DNA of 64,000 nucleotides from Herbidospora mongoliensis (GCF_001570545.1 NZ_BBXD01000008.1:434001-498000); one strand, 5' to 3'; shown: positions 51,630 to 64,000, numbered from the stretch's first letter. Numbers and translations: made by a program. The notes: generated by a model not told the origin, from the sequence alone.

Positions 51630-52064
51630 GTGGGACGACATAGGTCCGATCCGTTGGGGATCGCCCGGATCGTGCTCATCGTGATCGCGGTAGGCGCGCT
51701 GCTGTCGCTCGTCGTGGTGGGCGTCGTCGGGCTGCTCACCGCGACAGACCCGATCCAGGCCCCCGACACCCCGGTTCCCCCCGCGGCGTCCGCCCAGGCC
51801 GCACGGACCGCCCCGGCGACCCTTCAGATCGCCTGCCAGGTCGAGAGCTGCCCCGTGTTCGTCCGGATCCCCGGCGGCGACGTGTTGCTGAACGGGCAGC
51901 TCACGAAGGGTGAGCAGGTCGCCTACTTCGACGGCAAGCTCGACGTCGTCCTCGACGACGCCTCACTCGTGAAGATCTGGGAGAACGGAAAGCCGCGCCC
52001 CCCGGCACCGCCGGGGGAGCCCGCCTCCTTCACCGTCACCCGAGGCCAAGGTCAGCCAAGCTGA
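51630..52064 (+). CDS. Membrane-anchored RodZ-C-like (DUF4115) protein
   Basis: 144-aa protein with one N-terminal TM helix (residues about 13-37) and an extracytoplasmic Pro/Ala stalk, then a beta-rich domain like the RodZ C-terminus (CQVESCPVFVRIPGGDVLLN, KGEQVAYFDGKLDVVLDD, VKIWENGKP). It lacks the RodZ N-terminal HTH. Two Cys (ACQVESC) may form a disulfide. The GTG is seven bases after TACCGT without a ribosome site. The 3' end overlaps pyrE by 29 bases on the other strand. Confidence 0.65.
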   Translation: MGRHRSDPLGIARIVLIVIAVGALLSLVVVGVVGLLTATDPIQAPDTPVPPAASAQAARTAPATLQIACQVESCPVFVRIPGGDVLLNGQLTKGEQVAYFDGKLDVVLDDASLVKIWENGKPRPPAPPGEPASFTVTRGQGQPS

Positions 52065-52572
52065 ACGCCGACCGGTAGGGCACCCCGGCGGTCGCCAGGT
52101 TGGCGTCGCCACCCCGGTGCACGATCGTCGCGATGCCGACCACGACCGCCCCGGCCTCGTTCAGTGCCTGTACGGCGGTCAGCACCGACCCACCCGTCGT
52201 GGTGGTGTCCTCCACGGCCAGCACCCTGCGTCCGGCCACGTCGGGGCCCTCGACGCGGCGCTGGAGCCCGTGGGCCTTGCCTTCCTTGCGCACCACGAAG
52301 GCGTCGAGCCGCCGGCCCTGGGCGGCGGCGGCGTGCAGCATGGCGGTGGCCACCGGGTCGGCGCCGAGGGTCAGCCCGCCGACGGCCTCGAAACCGAGGT
52401 CTTCGGTCAGTTCGAGCATCACCCGGCCCACCAGCGGGGCGGCCGTCCCGTCGAGGGTGATGCGGCGCAGGTCCACGTAATAGGCGGCCTCCTTCCCGGA
52501 GGAAAGGGTCACCCGGCCGTGCACGACGGCCTTGCTCTTGATCTCGTCCAGCAGAAGCTCTCGATCAGTCAT
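52036..52572 (-). CDS. pyrE: Orotate phosphoribosyltransferase
   Basis: 178-aa PRTase of pyrimidine synthesis (orotate plus PRPP to OMP). The PRPP loop is VLAVEDTTTTGGS; the flexible-loop RKEGKAHGLQRRVEG and the N-terminal VTLSSGKEAAYYVDLRR complete the family fingerprint. ATG 52572. Overlaps the convergent RodZ-like gene by 29 bases. Confidence 0.93.
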   Translation of the reverse strand: MTDRELLLDEIKSKAVVHGRVTLSSGKEAAYYVDLRRITLDGTAAPLVGRVMLELTEDLGFEAVGGLTLGADPVATAMLHAAAAQGRRLDAFVVRKEGKAHGLQRRVEGPDVAGRRVLAVEDTTTTGGSVLTAVQALNEAGAVVVGIATIVHRGGDANLATAGVPYRSAFSLADLGLG

Positions 52573-52692
52573 GACCCCCAGCGTATTGACCCTCTGAGTG
52601 AGTCAGTTTTCCTGACTGATGATCGTCACGTTACAGACGGCCTCAGGCGCGGAATCATCAGGCGGTCAACCCCGGGTAATCGTGAGGTAACA

Positions 52693-53238
52693 TTGAGTGT
52701 GCAAATCGGGCAAAGCGACCCGCAATTGCTCGACGCCCTCCGGGCCGGCGACTCCGCCGCCTACGGCGCCCTCTACGAACGCCACCGCCCCGCCGCCCGC
52801 GCCCTCGCGCGGCACCTGTTCCGTTACGGGTCCATCGACGACGCCGACGACATCGTCGCCGAGACGTTCACCCGCATCCTCGACCTGATCCGCCGGGGCG
52901 GCGGCCCGAGGGGGGAGTTCCGCCCCTATCTGCTCGCCGCCGTCCGCCGCGCGGCCTACGACCGCGCCGACCGCCGCGACGTCCCCACCCACGAGATCGA
53001 GCGCTACGCCCCCGGCGAGCCCTTCGTCGATCCGGCGCTGGCGCGCTGCGAGCGGGCCGAGGTCGCCAAGGCCTTCCGGTCGCTCCCGGAACGCTGGCGG
53101 ATGGTCCTGTGGCACACCGCCGTGGAAGACCATCAAGCTGCGGAGATAGCCCCGCTCCTGGGGCTGACGGCCAACGGTGTGGCGGCGCTGGCCTACCGTG
53201 CCAGGAGGGGTCTGAGAGACGCGTACCTTCGCACATAA
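52693..53238 (+). CDS. ECF-type RNA polymerase sigma factor
   Basis: About 181-aa sigma-70-family ECF factor. Region 2 is FRYGSIDDADDIVAETFTRI and LLAAVRRAAYDRADRRD, region 4 is LPERWRMVLWHTAVEDHQAA and NGVAALAYRARRGL. There is no C-terminal extension, and no anti-sigma gene is adjacent. TTG 52693 is set by GAGG five bases before; GTG 52699 in the same frame is the alternative. The NYN gene lies 120 bp downstream. Confidence 0.88.
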   Translation: MSVQIGQSDPQLLDALRAGDSAAYGALYERHRPAARALARHLFRYGSIDDADDIVAETFTRILDLIRRGGGPRGEFRPYLLAAVRRAAYDRADRRDVPTHEIERYAPGEPFVDPALARCERAEVAKAFRSLPERWRMVLWHTAVEDHQAAEIAPLLGLTANGVAALAYRARRGLRDAYLRT

Positions 53239-53358
53239 GAGAAGGCAAGAACGGGACAAACTGGTACGGTCGCCGGGGAGACAATCGGCGGGATTCATCC
53301 TCGCGGCCACAGCCACCCGATTACCCTGAGATGGCCATGCTAAGGAAGGCGGTGTCGC

Positions 53359-54540
53359 GTGGATCGCTGCGCGCTTTTCGTCGACGCCGGCTATCTGCTG
53401 GCCGATGGCGCGATGGCCGTTCACGGTACCCGCCACCGTGAGGCCGTCACCTGGGACTATCCCGGCCTGCTCCAGCTCCTCACCAACCTCGCCCGCGAGC
53501 GCACCGGGCTGCCCCTCCTGCGCTGCTACTGGTACGAGGCCACGGTCGAGGGCCGCAGCACCCCCGAACACGACGTGCTGGCCGACATCCCCGGCCTGAA
53601 GCTCCGCCTGGGCCGCATCCGGCCGGGCCGCCGCGAGGGCGTCGACGCCCAGGTCCACCGCGACCTGATGACCCTGGCCCGCAATAACGCCGTGGCCGAC
53701 GCGGTCGTGGTCAGCGGCGACGAAGACCTGGCCCAGGTGGTCAGCGACGCCCAGGATCTCGGCATCCGGGTCACCGTGATCTCCATCGCCTCCGACGGCA
53801 GCTGGGCCGTGTCCCGCACGCTGCGCCAGGAGTGCGACGACCTGATCGAGATGAGCAGCGGCCACCTCCGCCCGTTCGTCACCCTGGTGACCGGCGCAGA
53901 CAGCATGGTGACCCAGCAGAACGGCGCCAGGAACACCGGCGCCATCCCGGCCATCAACGGCGCCCAACCGGCCCTGCTGCCGCCTGCCCCCGCGCAGGCG
54001 CCGCCGCCCCCGGTGGCCCAGTCGAAGGGCTCCCACGCGGCGCCGTCATCGAGGCCCCCGACGCCGACCTACACCTACAACCCGCCCCTCGAACCGCCCC
54101 AGCAGCCCGCGCCCCCGCCTCCTCCGCCGCCCCAGCCGCAATACCAGGGCTCCCACGGCAGCAGCGGTGACCGGGGAGCTGACAGGGGATCCGGCTACCG
54201 CGACGCGAACACCGGCAGCTTCCCCGCAGCTCAGATGGCCCCCTACTCGGGCCCGCAGTCAGCCCCGGTCGGCGCCGCCCACGGCGGCGGAACGACGACG
54301 CTGGCCGACGCCGTCAAGGCGGCCCACAAAGAAGGCCACGACTTCGGCGACTCGATAGCCCGCGACGCCCCGGCACTCTGGCTCGAAGCGGTCCTCGCCA
54401 GAAAACCCCGGATGCCCTCCGACCTGGAGGCCAGACTCCTCCAGGGCTCCTCACTCCCGATCGACTTCCTCCTCCACGACGAAGTCCGCCACGCCCTGAG
54501 AAGGGGCTTCTGGGACGCCCTGGAGAGGGCCCGCCGCTAA
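53359..54540 (+). CDS. NYN-domain (PIN-like) protein with disordered linker
   Basis: 393-aa protein. The N-terminal 165 residues form a NYN/PIN-like nuclease fold: LFVDAGYLL (Asp9), GVDAQVHRDL and VVVSGDEDLAQVVSDAQ supply the acidic cluster, so RNA cleavage is plausible. Residues about 190-305 are a low-complexity Pro/Gln/Ser/Gly linker. The final 75 residues (AVKAAHKEGHDFGDSIARDA, DEVRHALRRGFWDALERA) are a conserved helical domain. GTG 53359 follows GGAAGGCGG. Its stop overlaps the response regulator stop by four bases. Confidence 0.8.
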   Translation: MDRCALFVDAGYLLADGAMAVHGTRHREAVTWDYPGLLQLLTNLARERTGLPLLRCYWYEATVEGRSTPEHDVLADIPGLKLRLGRIRPGRREGVDAQVHRDLMTLARNNAVADAVVVSGDEDLAQVVSDAQDLGIRVTVISIASDGSWAVSRTLRQECDDLIEMSSGHLRPFVTLVTGADSMVTQQNGARNTGAIPAINGAQPALLPPAPAQAPPPPVAQSKGSHAAPSSRPPTPTYTYNPPLEPPQQPAPPPPPPPQPQYQGSHGSSGDRGADRGSGYRDANTGSFPAAQMAPYSGPQSAPVGAAHGGGTTTLADAVKAAHKEGHDFGDSIARDAPALWLEAVLARKPRMPSDLEARLLQGSSLPIDFLLHDEVRHALRRGFWDALERARR

Positions 54541-55163
54541 CTCAGCGCGTCGAAGCCGGCCCGCAGGTTGGCGATGCGCTGGCCCAGGTCGGCCAGGGGG
54601 CCGGTCATGGGGGAGTCGTTGTTCTTCTCGGCGAGGTCGCGTACCCGATTGAGTTCCTCCTCGACCGCCGTGAGACGGCGGGAGAGCTCGGGCAGGACGG
54701 CCGGCTGGTCGCCGTTGCCCGGTAGCTCGGTGGCGAGGCGTTCGCGCAGCAGGGCGGCCTGTTCGGCCAGGCGGCGGTTCATGTTGTAGAGCTCGACGAA
54801 GACCGCGACCTTGGCCCGCAGGACCCACGGGTCGAAGGGCTTGGTCAGGTAGTCGACGGCGCCGGCCTGGTAGCCACGGAAGGCGTAGTCGGGGGCGCTG
54901 TCGACGACCGTCAGGAAGATGATCGGGATGTTCCGGGTGCGTTCGCGCCGCTTGATGTGGGCGGCGGTCTCGAAGCCATCCATTCCCGGCATGCGCACGT
55001 CGAGGAGGATCAGCGCGAACTCGGTGCTGAGCAGGGCTTTCAGGGCTTCTTCGCCGGAACGGACGCGAACGGGGGTCAGGTCGAGGGAACTGAGGATGGC
55101 CTCAAGCGCGATGAGGTTCTCCTCGCGGTCGTCGACCATGAGGATCTTCGCCCGGTCTGGCAT
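54537..55163 (-). CDS. Response regulator with coiled-coil output
   Basis: 208-aa protein. REC domain with acidic pocket D11/D12, phosphoacceptor D55 in LILLDVRMPGMDG, Thr in LTVVD and K108 in LTKPFD. There is no DNA-binding domain; the C-terminal 75 residues are a coiled coil (NRRLAEQAALLRERLAT, LSRRLTAVEEELNRVRDLA). Its start lies three bases after the hybrid kinase stop, so the two form one operon and the kinase likely phosphorylates it. Confidence 0.9.
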   Translation of the reverse strand: MPDRAKILMVDDREENLIALEAILSSLDLTPVRVRSGEEALKALLSTEFALILLDVRMPGMDGFETAAHIKRRERTRNIPIIFLTVVDSAPDYAFRGYQAGAVDYLTKPFDPWVLRAKVAVFVELYNMNRRLAEQAALLRERLATELPGNGDQPAVLPELSRRLTAVEEELNRVRDLAEKNNDSPMTGPLADLGQRIANLRAGFDALS

Positions 55164-55166
55164 CGA

Positions 55167-59363
<4,197 letters not shown>

Positions 59364-59420
59364 GGGGCCTCCTAACGTATCCGCCCAGTCTGTCACGTTC
59401 CGTGGTAGCTCCACGGGCCG

Positions 59421-61004
59421 TTGATCGACCACGCGTCAGAGCGAATTGTGGTAAGCACGTGTGCAGTGGCGAATTCTCCACGCGCCGTGCTCGCCGCGTC
59501 TTTCACGACAGGCGAGACGGCCGTTCCAGCGGCGAAGCGGTTCACCCAAGAGGTGATGACCGCGTGGGCCGCCATGCCCGTCGGCGCCGAGGCGCAGCGG
59601 CTCACCCGCGCGCTCGTCGAAGGGGTCTCCGGCGAGGCGTTCGAGGTGAGGTGGCTCCACCAAGGCGACTCTATCCAGCTTGAGGTGATCGAGCGGGGCG
59701 TTGACTACGGTCCGCCTCTCGACGCGGCCGACTGGGGGGTCTCCTTCTCCGGGAACTCCCGGGTCCGGTGGGCGCGGCTCGATCTGCCGGGCGGTGGCGG
59801 CGTACCGGAGGAAGAGGCGTGGACGGAGCCCACGCCCAGTCCTGGCTGGCTGGGGTTCCTGGCCGACGCGAGTGATCTGCTGGCCGGCACGCTCGATCCG
59901 GGGATGGTGCCGGCGATCATCGCGCAGATCGTGGTGCCCCGGCTGGCCTCCTGGTGCGCCGTCTACACGGCAGACCAGGGCACCGGGCCGTTGCGGCTCG
60001 ACTATCTGTGGCACGCCGACGAGGCGCAGAGCGACGCGCTGCGCGAACGGCTGGCCGATGTGGTGCTGCCGTCGGCCGACGGGCCCGCCGTGCTCAGCGT
60101 CGACGGCACCCAGGCGCTCGGGTTCCCGCTGACGGCGCGGGGGCGGCGGCTGGGCGTGATGTGCCTTGGTCGTCGTGACCGGTTCCCCGATGAGACCCTC
60201 CAGCTGGCCGAAGATCTGGCCAGGCGGGCCGCGCTGGCGCTCGACAACGCGCGCCTCTACGCCCAGCAGGCGGCGGCCAACCGGGCGCTCCAGCGGAGCC
60301 TGCTGCCGCCGGAGGAGCCGCGCACCCCCGGGCTCGACTCTTATGTGATCTACGAGCCGGCCGGGGAGACCAACGAGGTCGGCGGCGACTTCTACGACCT
60401 GTTCCCGATCGGCGACGGCATCTGGCGGTTCGCCATCGGCGACGTCTGCGGCACCGGGCCGGTCGCCGCGGCCGTGACCGGGCTGGCCCGCCACACGATC
60501 CGGCTGCTGGCCCGTGAGGGTTACGGCGTCGCGGCGGTGGTCGAGCGGCTGAACCAGGCGATCCTCGAAGAGGGGGAGCGGGCCCGGTTCCTCACGCTGC
60601 TGCACGGCGAGATCACCATCGCGGCCGACGGGCTCGACATGCGGCTGGTGTCGGCGGGGCATCCCGAGGCGCTGCGGCTGCGGCCGAGCGGGGTCGTCGA
60701 CGCCGTGGGCTCGCCGCAGTCGCTGCTGGGCGTGTTCCCCGAGGTCGAGTTCGAGGCCGATTCGATCCATCTGGAGCCGGGAGACGTGCTGCTGGGCGTC
60801 ACCGACGGTGTGACCGAGCGGCGGCAGGGGTCGCGGCTGCTCGACGACGAGAGCGGGCTGGCCAAGCTTCTCGCCGAGTGCGTCGACCTGTCAGCGCGCG
60901 CGGTGGCCGAGCGGATCCGGCGGGCCGTCCAGGACTTCGCCCCCGAGCCCAGCGCCGACGACCTGGCCATCCTCGTGCTCCGGGCGCCGATCGAGCCGCT
61001 CTAG
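59421..61004 (+). CDS. PP2C/SpoIIE-type phosphatase with GAF-like sensor
   Basis: About 527-aa protein. Residues about 25-120 resemble a degenerate RsbW-type HATPase (no N-box); a GAF domain spans about 145-285; the SpoIIE/RsbU-type PP2C domain spans about 305-525 with metal-binding GGDFYDLF, GDVCGTGPVA, GVTDGVTERR and DDLAILVL. It would dephosphorylate an anti-anti-sigma-type partner. The start is uncertain: TTG 59421 or GTG 59448. It is divergent from the kinase and shares a 57-bp promoter gap, so they may form one pathway. Its last 114 bases overlap the MFS gene. Confidence 0.85.
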   Translation: MIDHASERIVVSTCAVANSPRAVLAASFTTGETAVPAAKRFTQEVMTAWAAMPVGAEAQRLTRALVEGVSGEAFEVRWLHQGDSIQLEVIERGVDYGPPLDAADWGVSFSGNSRVRWARLDLPGGGGVPEEEAWTEPTPSPGWLGFLADASDLLAGTLDPGMVPAIIAQIVVPRLASWCAVYTADQGTGPLRLDYLWHADEAQSDALRERLADVVLPSADGPAVLSVDGTQALGFPLTARGRRLGVMCLGRRDRFPDETLQLAEDLARRAALALDNARLYAQQAAANRALQRSLLPPEEPRTPGLDSYVIYEPAGETNEVGGDFYDLFPIGDGIWRFAIGDVCGTGPVAAAVTGLARHTIRLLAREGYGVAAVVERLNQAILEEGERARFLTLLHGEITIAADGLDMRLVSAGHPEALRLRPSGVVDAVGSPQSLLGVFPEVEFEADSIHLEPGDVLLGVTDGVTERRQGSRLLDDESGLAKLLAECVDLSARAVAERIRRAVQDFAPEPSADDLAILVLRAPIEPL

Positions 61005-62147
61005 CAGCATCACGGCCAGGCCCGCCACCGCGAGGGCCGCGCCGACCAGGGCGGAGGACATCCAGCCCCAGCCCGCGCTGATGGCCAGTCCGCCCAGATA
61101 CACGCCGCCCGCGTTGGCGAGGTTGAAGGCCGAGTGGTTGGACGCCGCCGCCAGGGTCGGGGCGTCGGAGGCGTACCGGATGACCATGGTCTGCAGGGGC
61201 GCGGTCATCAGGAACCCGACGGCGAGGATCACCACCACCATCACCGGCGACGGCCAGAGGTAGAAGATCACCAGCACCACGGCCAGCCCGGCGAGGCCCG
61301 CGTAGGCGGTCGGGCGGGCGGCCAGGTCGGTCAGCGGTCCGGCGGCGGCCACGCCGATGGTCATGCCGACGCCCGCCAGCGCCAGCACCCACATGACCGA
61401 GCTGTCCGGCAGGCCCATGACCTCGGTGGTGATGGAGGCCAGGTAGGCGTAGGCCGCGAAGACGCCGCCGAATCCGATCATCGCGGTACCCAGGAAGAGC
61501 AGGACCCTGCGGTTCCTGAGGGCCCGGAGCTCGCGGCGCAGGCTCGCCTGCGGTTCCGGGGGCGTGTACGGAATCAGGAAGCTCAGTGCGATCACGGAGA
61601 GCACCCCGATGACGGTGACGACCAGGAAAGTGGCCTGCCACCCCACGTTCTGGCCCAGCAGGGTCGCGCCGGGGACGCCGACGATGTTGGCCAGCGTCAG
61701 CCCCAGCAGGATGGACGCGACCGCCCGCCCCTCCCTGCCCTCGCGCGCCATCCGCGCGGCCACGACCGAGCCGACGCCGAAGAACGCGCCGTGCGGCAGC
61801 CCGGCCGCGAACCGCCCGAACATCAGCCAGCCGTAGTCCGGGGCGAGCGCCGACAGCAGGTTGCCCACCACGAAGAGGCCCATCAGGGCCACCAGCAGCC
61901 GTTTGCGGGACATCCGGACACCCGCCACCGCCAGCAGCGGGGCGCCCACGACGACGCCGATCGCGTAGGCGGCGACGAGGTTCCCCGCGGCGGGCACCGA
62001 GGTGCGCAGATCCGCGGCGACCTCGGGCAGCAGACCCATGATCACGAATTCACTGGTGCCGATTCCGAACGCGCTGATCGCCAGCGCGAGGAGAGCGAGC
62101 GAGACGCGGACCGCCGGAGGCCGGTCGTGGCTCGAAGAAAGATGCAT
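60891..62147 (-). CDS. MFS efflux transporter
   Basis: 418-aa transporter with 12 TM helices, of the AraJ/Cmx-like drug or sugar efflux group: FGIGTSEFVIMGLLPEVAAD (TM1) and RFAAGLPHGAFFGVGSVVAA (TM4, H+-antiport motif C-like) are typical. The C-terminal 35 residues (EHEDGQVVGAGLG, LGHRAR) extend past the last TM and are encoded antisense to the conserved PP2C end, so a shorter product is possible but no earlier stop exists. Divergent from a marR gene with a palindrome between. Confidence 0.85.
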   Translation of the reverse strand: MHLSSSHDRPPAVRVSLALLALAISAFGIGTSEFVIMGLLPEVAADLRTSVPAAGNLVAAYAIGVVVGAPLLAVAGVRMSRKRLLVALMGLFVVGNLLSALAPDYGWLMFGRFAAGLPHGAFFGVGSVVAARMAREGREGRAVASILLGLTLANIVGVPGATLLGQNVGWQATFLVVTVIGVLSVIALSFLIPYTPPEPQASLRRELRALRNRRVLLFLGTAMIGFGGVFAAYAYLASITTEVMGLPDSSVMWVLALAGVGMTIGVAAAGPLTDLAARPTAYAGLAGLAVVLVIFYLWPSPVMVVVILAVGFLMTAPLQTMVIRYASDAPTLAAASNHSAFNLANAGGVYLGGLAISAGWGWMSSALVGAALAVAGLAVMLLERLDRRPEHEDGQVVGAGLGGEVLDGPPDPLGHRAR

Positions 62148-62161
62148 GGCCCCTACAACGA

Positions 62162-62175
62162 TGAAGGATCCTTCA
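62162..62175. promoter_or_regulatory. Perfect 14-bp MarR operator palindrome
   Basis: TGAAGGATCCTTCA is fully self-complementary and lies between the MFS and marR starts; ACAACGAT/ATCGTTGT (62155-62162 / 62193-62200) flank it as a second inverted repeat. It covers the region 17-30 bases upstream of the marR -10-like TATCGT. Confidence 0.75.
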
Positions 62176-62191
62176 ATAATTTCCGTAGCTG

Positions 62192-62204
62192 TATCGTTGT
62201 GCCA
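62192..62204 (+). promoter_or_regulatory. -10 element six bases before marR ATG
   Basis: TATCGT (62192-62197) followed by TGTGCC and ATG 62204; no ribosome site. Leaderless start likely. Confidence 0.5.
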
Positions 62205-62653
62205 TGAACCGGCCGCAGCTTGGTCACCACCTCAAACGGGTCGAACAGGCCCTAATCGCCCATAAAGCTATCCGAATGCGGGCGATCGACCTCACCGAGT
62301 CGCAATGCGAGGTGCTCGGGTATCTCGTCGGCGGGGCGGCCAAGTCGGTGACGCAGCTCTCCCGTGAAGCGCTGGTGACCTCTCAGACGATGACGGGCAT
62401 CGTCCACAATCTGGAGGTCAAGGGCCTGGTCGAGCGGCGTCCCTCACCCGACCACGGGCGGGTCATGCTGGTCTTTCTGACCCCGACCGGCGTGGAGAGG
62501 GAGGCGGCGGCCCGGGAGCTCGCCCTGTCGGTCGAGGCCCGTCTGCGGGCGGCCATGACGGAAGAGGAGTTCGCCCGGCTGCTGGAACTGCTCGACCGGG
62601 CGGCCGACGCGGTGGGTGAGCTCTCCCGACCGGGCGGTCGGCGTGGCGGGTGA
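62204..62653 (+). CDS. MarR family transcriptional regulator
   Basis: 149-aa winged-helix dimer. DLTESQCEVLGYLVGGAAKS and TQLSREALVTSQTMTGIVHN form the HTH, DHGRVMLVFLTPTG the wing. It likely represses itself and the divergent MFS efflux gene by binding the palindrome between them, and is released by the transported drug or metabolite. No ribosome site; leaderless-type ATG. Confidence 0.9.
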   Translation: MNRPQLGHHLKRVEQALIAHKAIRMRAIDLTESQCEVLGYLVGGAAKSVTQLSREALVTSQTMTGIVHNLEVKGLVERRPSPDHGRVMLVFLTPTGVEREAAARELALSVEARLRAAMTEEEFARLLELLDRAADAVGELSRPGGRRGG

Positions 62654-62656
62654 ACT

Positions 62657-64000
62657 TCAGAGACCTGGGGTCGCCGGTTGTTTGCGGCCGTCCATGGCGC
62701 GGGTGGCGAACTCGATCTGGGTGCGCATCTGGCGGATGCGCTCCTCGACGACCAGCGACGCGTGGCCGGCGTCGTAGCGGTAGACCTGGCAGGGCACCGA
62801 GACCGACTCGATGAAGTGCTCGATCTGCCTGATGGGGCAGCGGGGGTCGTTCTCCCCGGCCAGGATCAGCAGCGGGGCCTCGACCATGTCGGCGTAGGTG
62901 ATCGGCGACGACGCCGCGTAGCGGTCGGGGACCTCCTCCGGCGAGCCGCCGAGCAGGGCGCGGTGCAGTGAGCGCAGGGCCTCCGACTCGTCTTCGTAGG
63001 CCGCGCGGTGGTCGGCGATCGGGACGGCCGCGATGCCGGCGCTCCAGATCTTGGGCTGGGTGCCGAGGCCCAGCAGGGTCAGGTAGCCGCCCCACGAGCC
63101 GCCCGCCAGCACCAGCCGGTCGGGGTCGGCGATGCCCCGGTTGACCACCCAGTCGCGGACCGCCGACACGTCGGCCAGCTCGATGTGGCCGACGTCGCCG
63201 TGCAGGGCGTCGCGCCAGGCCGAGCCGTAGCCGATCGAGCCCCGGTAGTTGATCCGGACGACGGCGAAGCCGCTGTCGACCCAGGCCGCCACGTGGGGCA
63301 GGAACGAGTCGTTGTCCTGCGCCGACGGGCCGCCGTGCAGCAGGAAGACGGTCGGGTAGGGCGCCGCCTGGCCGGTCGGACGGGAGATCATCGCGTGGAT
63401 CCAGCCGCCGGGGCCCTCGACGTCGACGTCTTCGACCGGGACCGACGGGGGCGCGGTCGGGCCGGGGCTCATCACGACGTGGCCGTGGCTCGACCTGATC
63501 ACGGGCGCGTGGGCGGCGCTCGACCAGGAGTACTCCACGGTGCCGTCGGGGCGGGTGGCGGCCTCCTCGATCACGCCGTGGGGCGTCTCGATCGGGATCA
63601 TGGCGCCGCCGACGAGGTCGTACTTGAAGAGCTGGGTGCGGCCTCGGTGGTGGTTGACGATCAGGAGGGCGCGGCCGTCGTCGTACCAGTCGGCGGTGAC
63701 CTCGCCGGGATCGCGCAGGTAGATCTCGCGCTGCTCGCCGGTCAGCGGATCCCAGACCAGCGGCTCGTGGCGGCCACGGCGCTCGTGCAGGACCAGCAGG
63801 CGGCGGTCGCCGAGGACGGGGGAGAAGCGGATGCCGCGGACCCCCTTGCCGGGGCCGTCGTGGAGGTCGCCGACGACGGAGCCGTCGGACTTCACCACGC
63901 GCAGGGCCGGGTGGCGGGTGTCGCCGTGTTCGCTGTGGTCGATGGCGATCAGAGCGCCGTCGAGGGAGATGCCGGCCACCGAGGCCGACTCTTTGTGCTG
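62657..64000 (-). CDS. S9 family prolyl oligopeptidase-like peptidase (5' end outside window)
   Basis: At least 447 residues are visible; the frame is open to the right edge, so the start lies beyond it. The first visible half is the end of a beta-propeller (VGDLHDGPGKGVRGIRFSPV, NHHRGRTQLFKYDLVG). The C-terminal half is an alpha/beta hydrolase with nucleophile Ser in GGSWGGYLT, acid Asp in GENDPRCP and His in DAGHASLV: a serine peptidase or esterase. Its stop is three bases past the marR stop on the other strand. Confidence 0.88.
   Translation of the reverse strand, partial: QHKESASVAGISLDGALIAIDHSEHGDTRHPALRVVKSDGSVVGDLHDGPGKGVRGIRFSPVLGDRRLLVLHERRGRHEPLVWDPLTGEQREIYLRDPGEVTADWYDDGRALLIVNHHRGRTQLFKYDLVGGAMIPIETPHGVIEEAATRPDGTVEYSWSSAAHAPVIRSSHGHVVMSPGPTAPPSVPVEDVDVEGPGGWIHAMISRPTGQAAPYPTVFLLHGGPSAQDNDSFLPHVAAWVDSGFAVVRINYRGSIGYGSAWRDALHGDVGHIELADVSAVRDWVVNRGIADPDRLVLAGGSWGGYLTLLGLGTQPKIWSAGIAAVPIADHRAAYEDESEALRSLHRALLGGSPEEVPDRYAASSPITYADMVEAPLLILAGENDPRCPIRQIEHFIESVSVPCQVYRYDAGHASLVVEERIRQMRTQIEFATRAMDGRKQPATPGL

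Overview
The window is high-GC actinomycete chromosome. Base composition, GTG/TTG starts, a CvnABCD conservon, an F420-type Ddn-like protein, a DUF3151 gene and the purD/purA/fba/pyrE housekeeping genes all fit a mycelial actinobacterium. The style of several genes suggests Streptosporangiales (Nonomuraea/Streptosporangium type), which is inference. There is no rRNA, tRNA, CRISPR array, insertion sequence, integrase or plasmid function, so this looks like ordinary chromosome with small accessory insertions.

Layout. 0-6.5 kb: a ferric-reductase-like flavoprotein cut by the left edge, a coupled two-TM micro-protein/Crp-family regulator pair, a secreted AA10 LPMO with a chitin-binding module, a DUF305 lipoprotein, a GNAT-aldo/keto reductase fusion and a VOC protein. 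6.5-10.3 kb: xylose catabolism, with a ROK repressor divergent from xylA-xylB and two inverted-repeat operators. 10.4-17.3 kb: a DUF998 membrane protein, then a half conservon (sensor kinase plus DUF742, + strand) convergent with a complete conservon (A-B-C-D, - strand). 17.4-22 kb: an SDR enzyme and a tandemly duplicated two-gene cassette (DUF1023 alpha/beta hydrolase plus small lipoprotein).

22-35.3 kb is a surface-glycan region: two acyltransferase-3 membrane proteins, three glycosyltransferases, a UDP-GlcNAc 2-epimerase and a UDP-ManNAc-type dehydrogenase, a DUF4434-like membrane-anchored protein and a CE4 deacetylase. Together they could make and modify a ManNAcA-containing wall polymer. 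An NrtR-like Nudix regulator sits inside it. 35.3-40.5 kb: Pat aminotransferase, an EamA exporter, then a small island (Cys-rich micro-protein, two-TM micro-protein, 10-bp-phased repeat array, HTH-like protein), a Ddn-like protein and a secreted three-module protein. 40.8-53 kb: a three-part regulator, a MurA paralogue, purD, corA, a phosphodiesterase, purA, DUF3151, class II aldolase, DedA, a RodZ-C-like anchored protein and pyrE.

52.7-61 kb is signalling: a short ECF sigma factor, a NYN-domain protein, a response regulator, a giant soluble multi-HAMP hybrid kinase of Nik1/Os-1 style, and a divergent SpoIIE-type PP2C phosphatase. The right end has an MFS transporter/MarR divergent pair with a perfect palindrome between them, and an S9 peptidase cut by the right edge.

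Two things stand out. First, two separate loci pair a tiny two-TM protein with a DNA-binding protein (1.8-2.7 kb and 37.3-39 kb), and the second has a helically phased operator-like repeat array. Second, many genes have a -10-like TANNNT element exactly 6-7 nt before an ATG/GTG start and no Shine-Dalgarno sequence, which indicates leaderless transcription.
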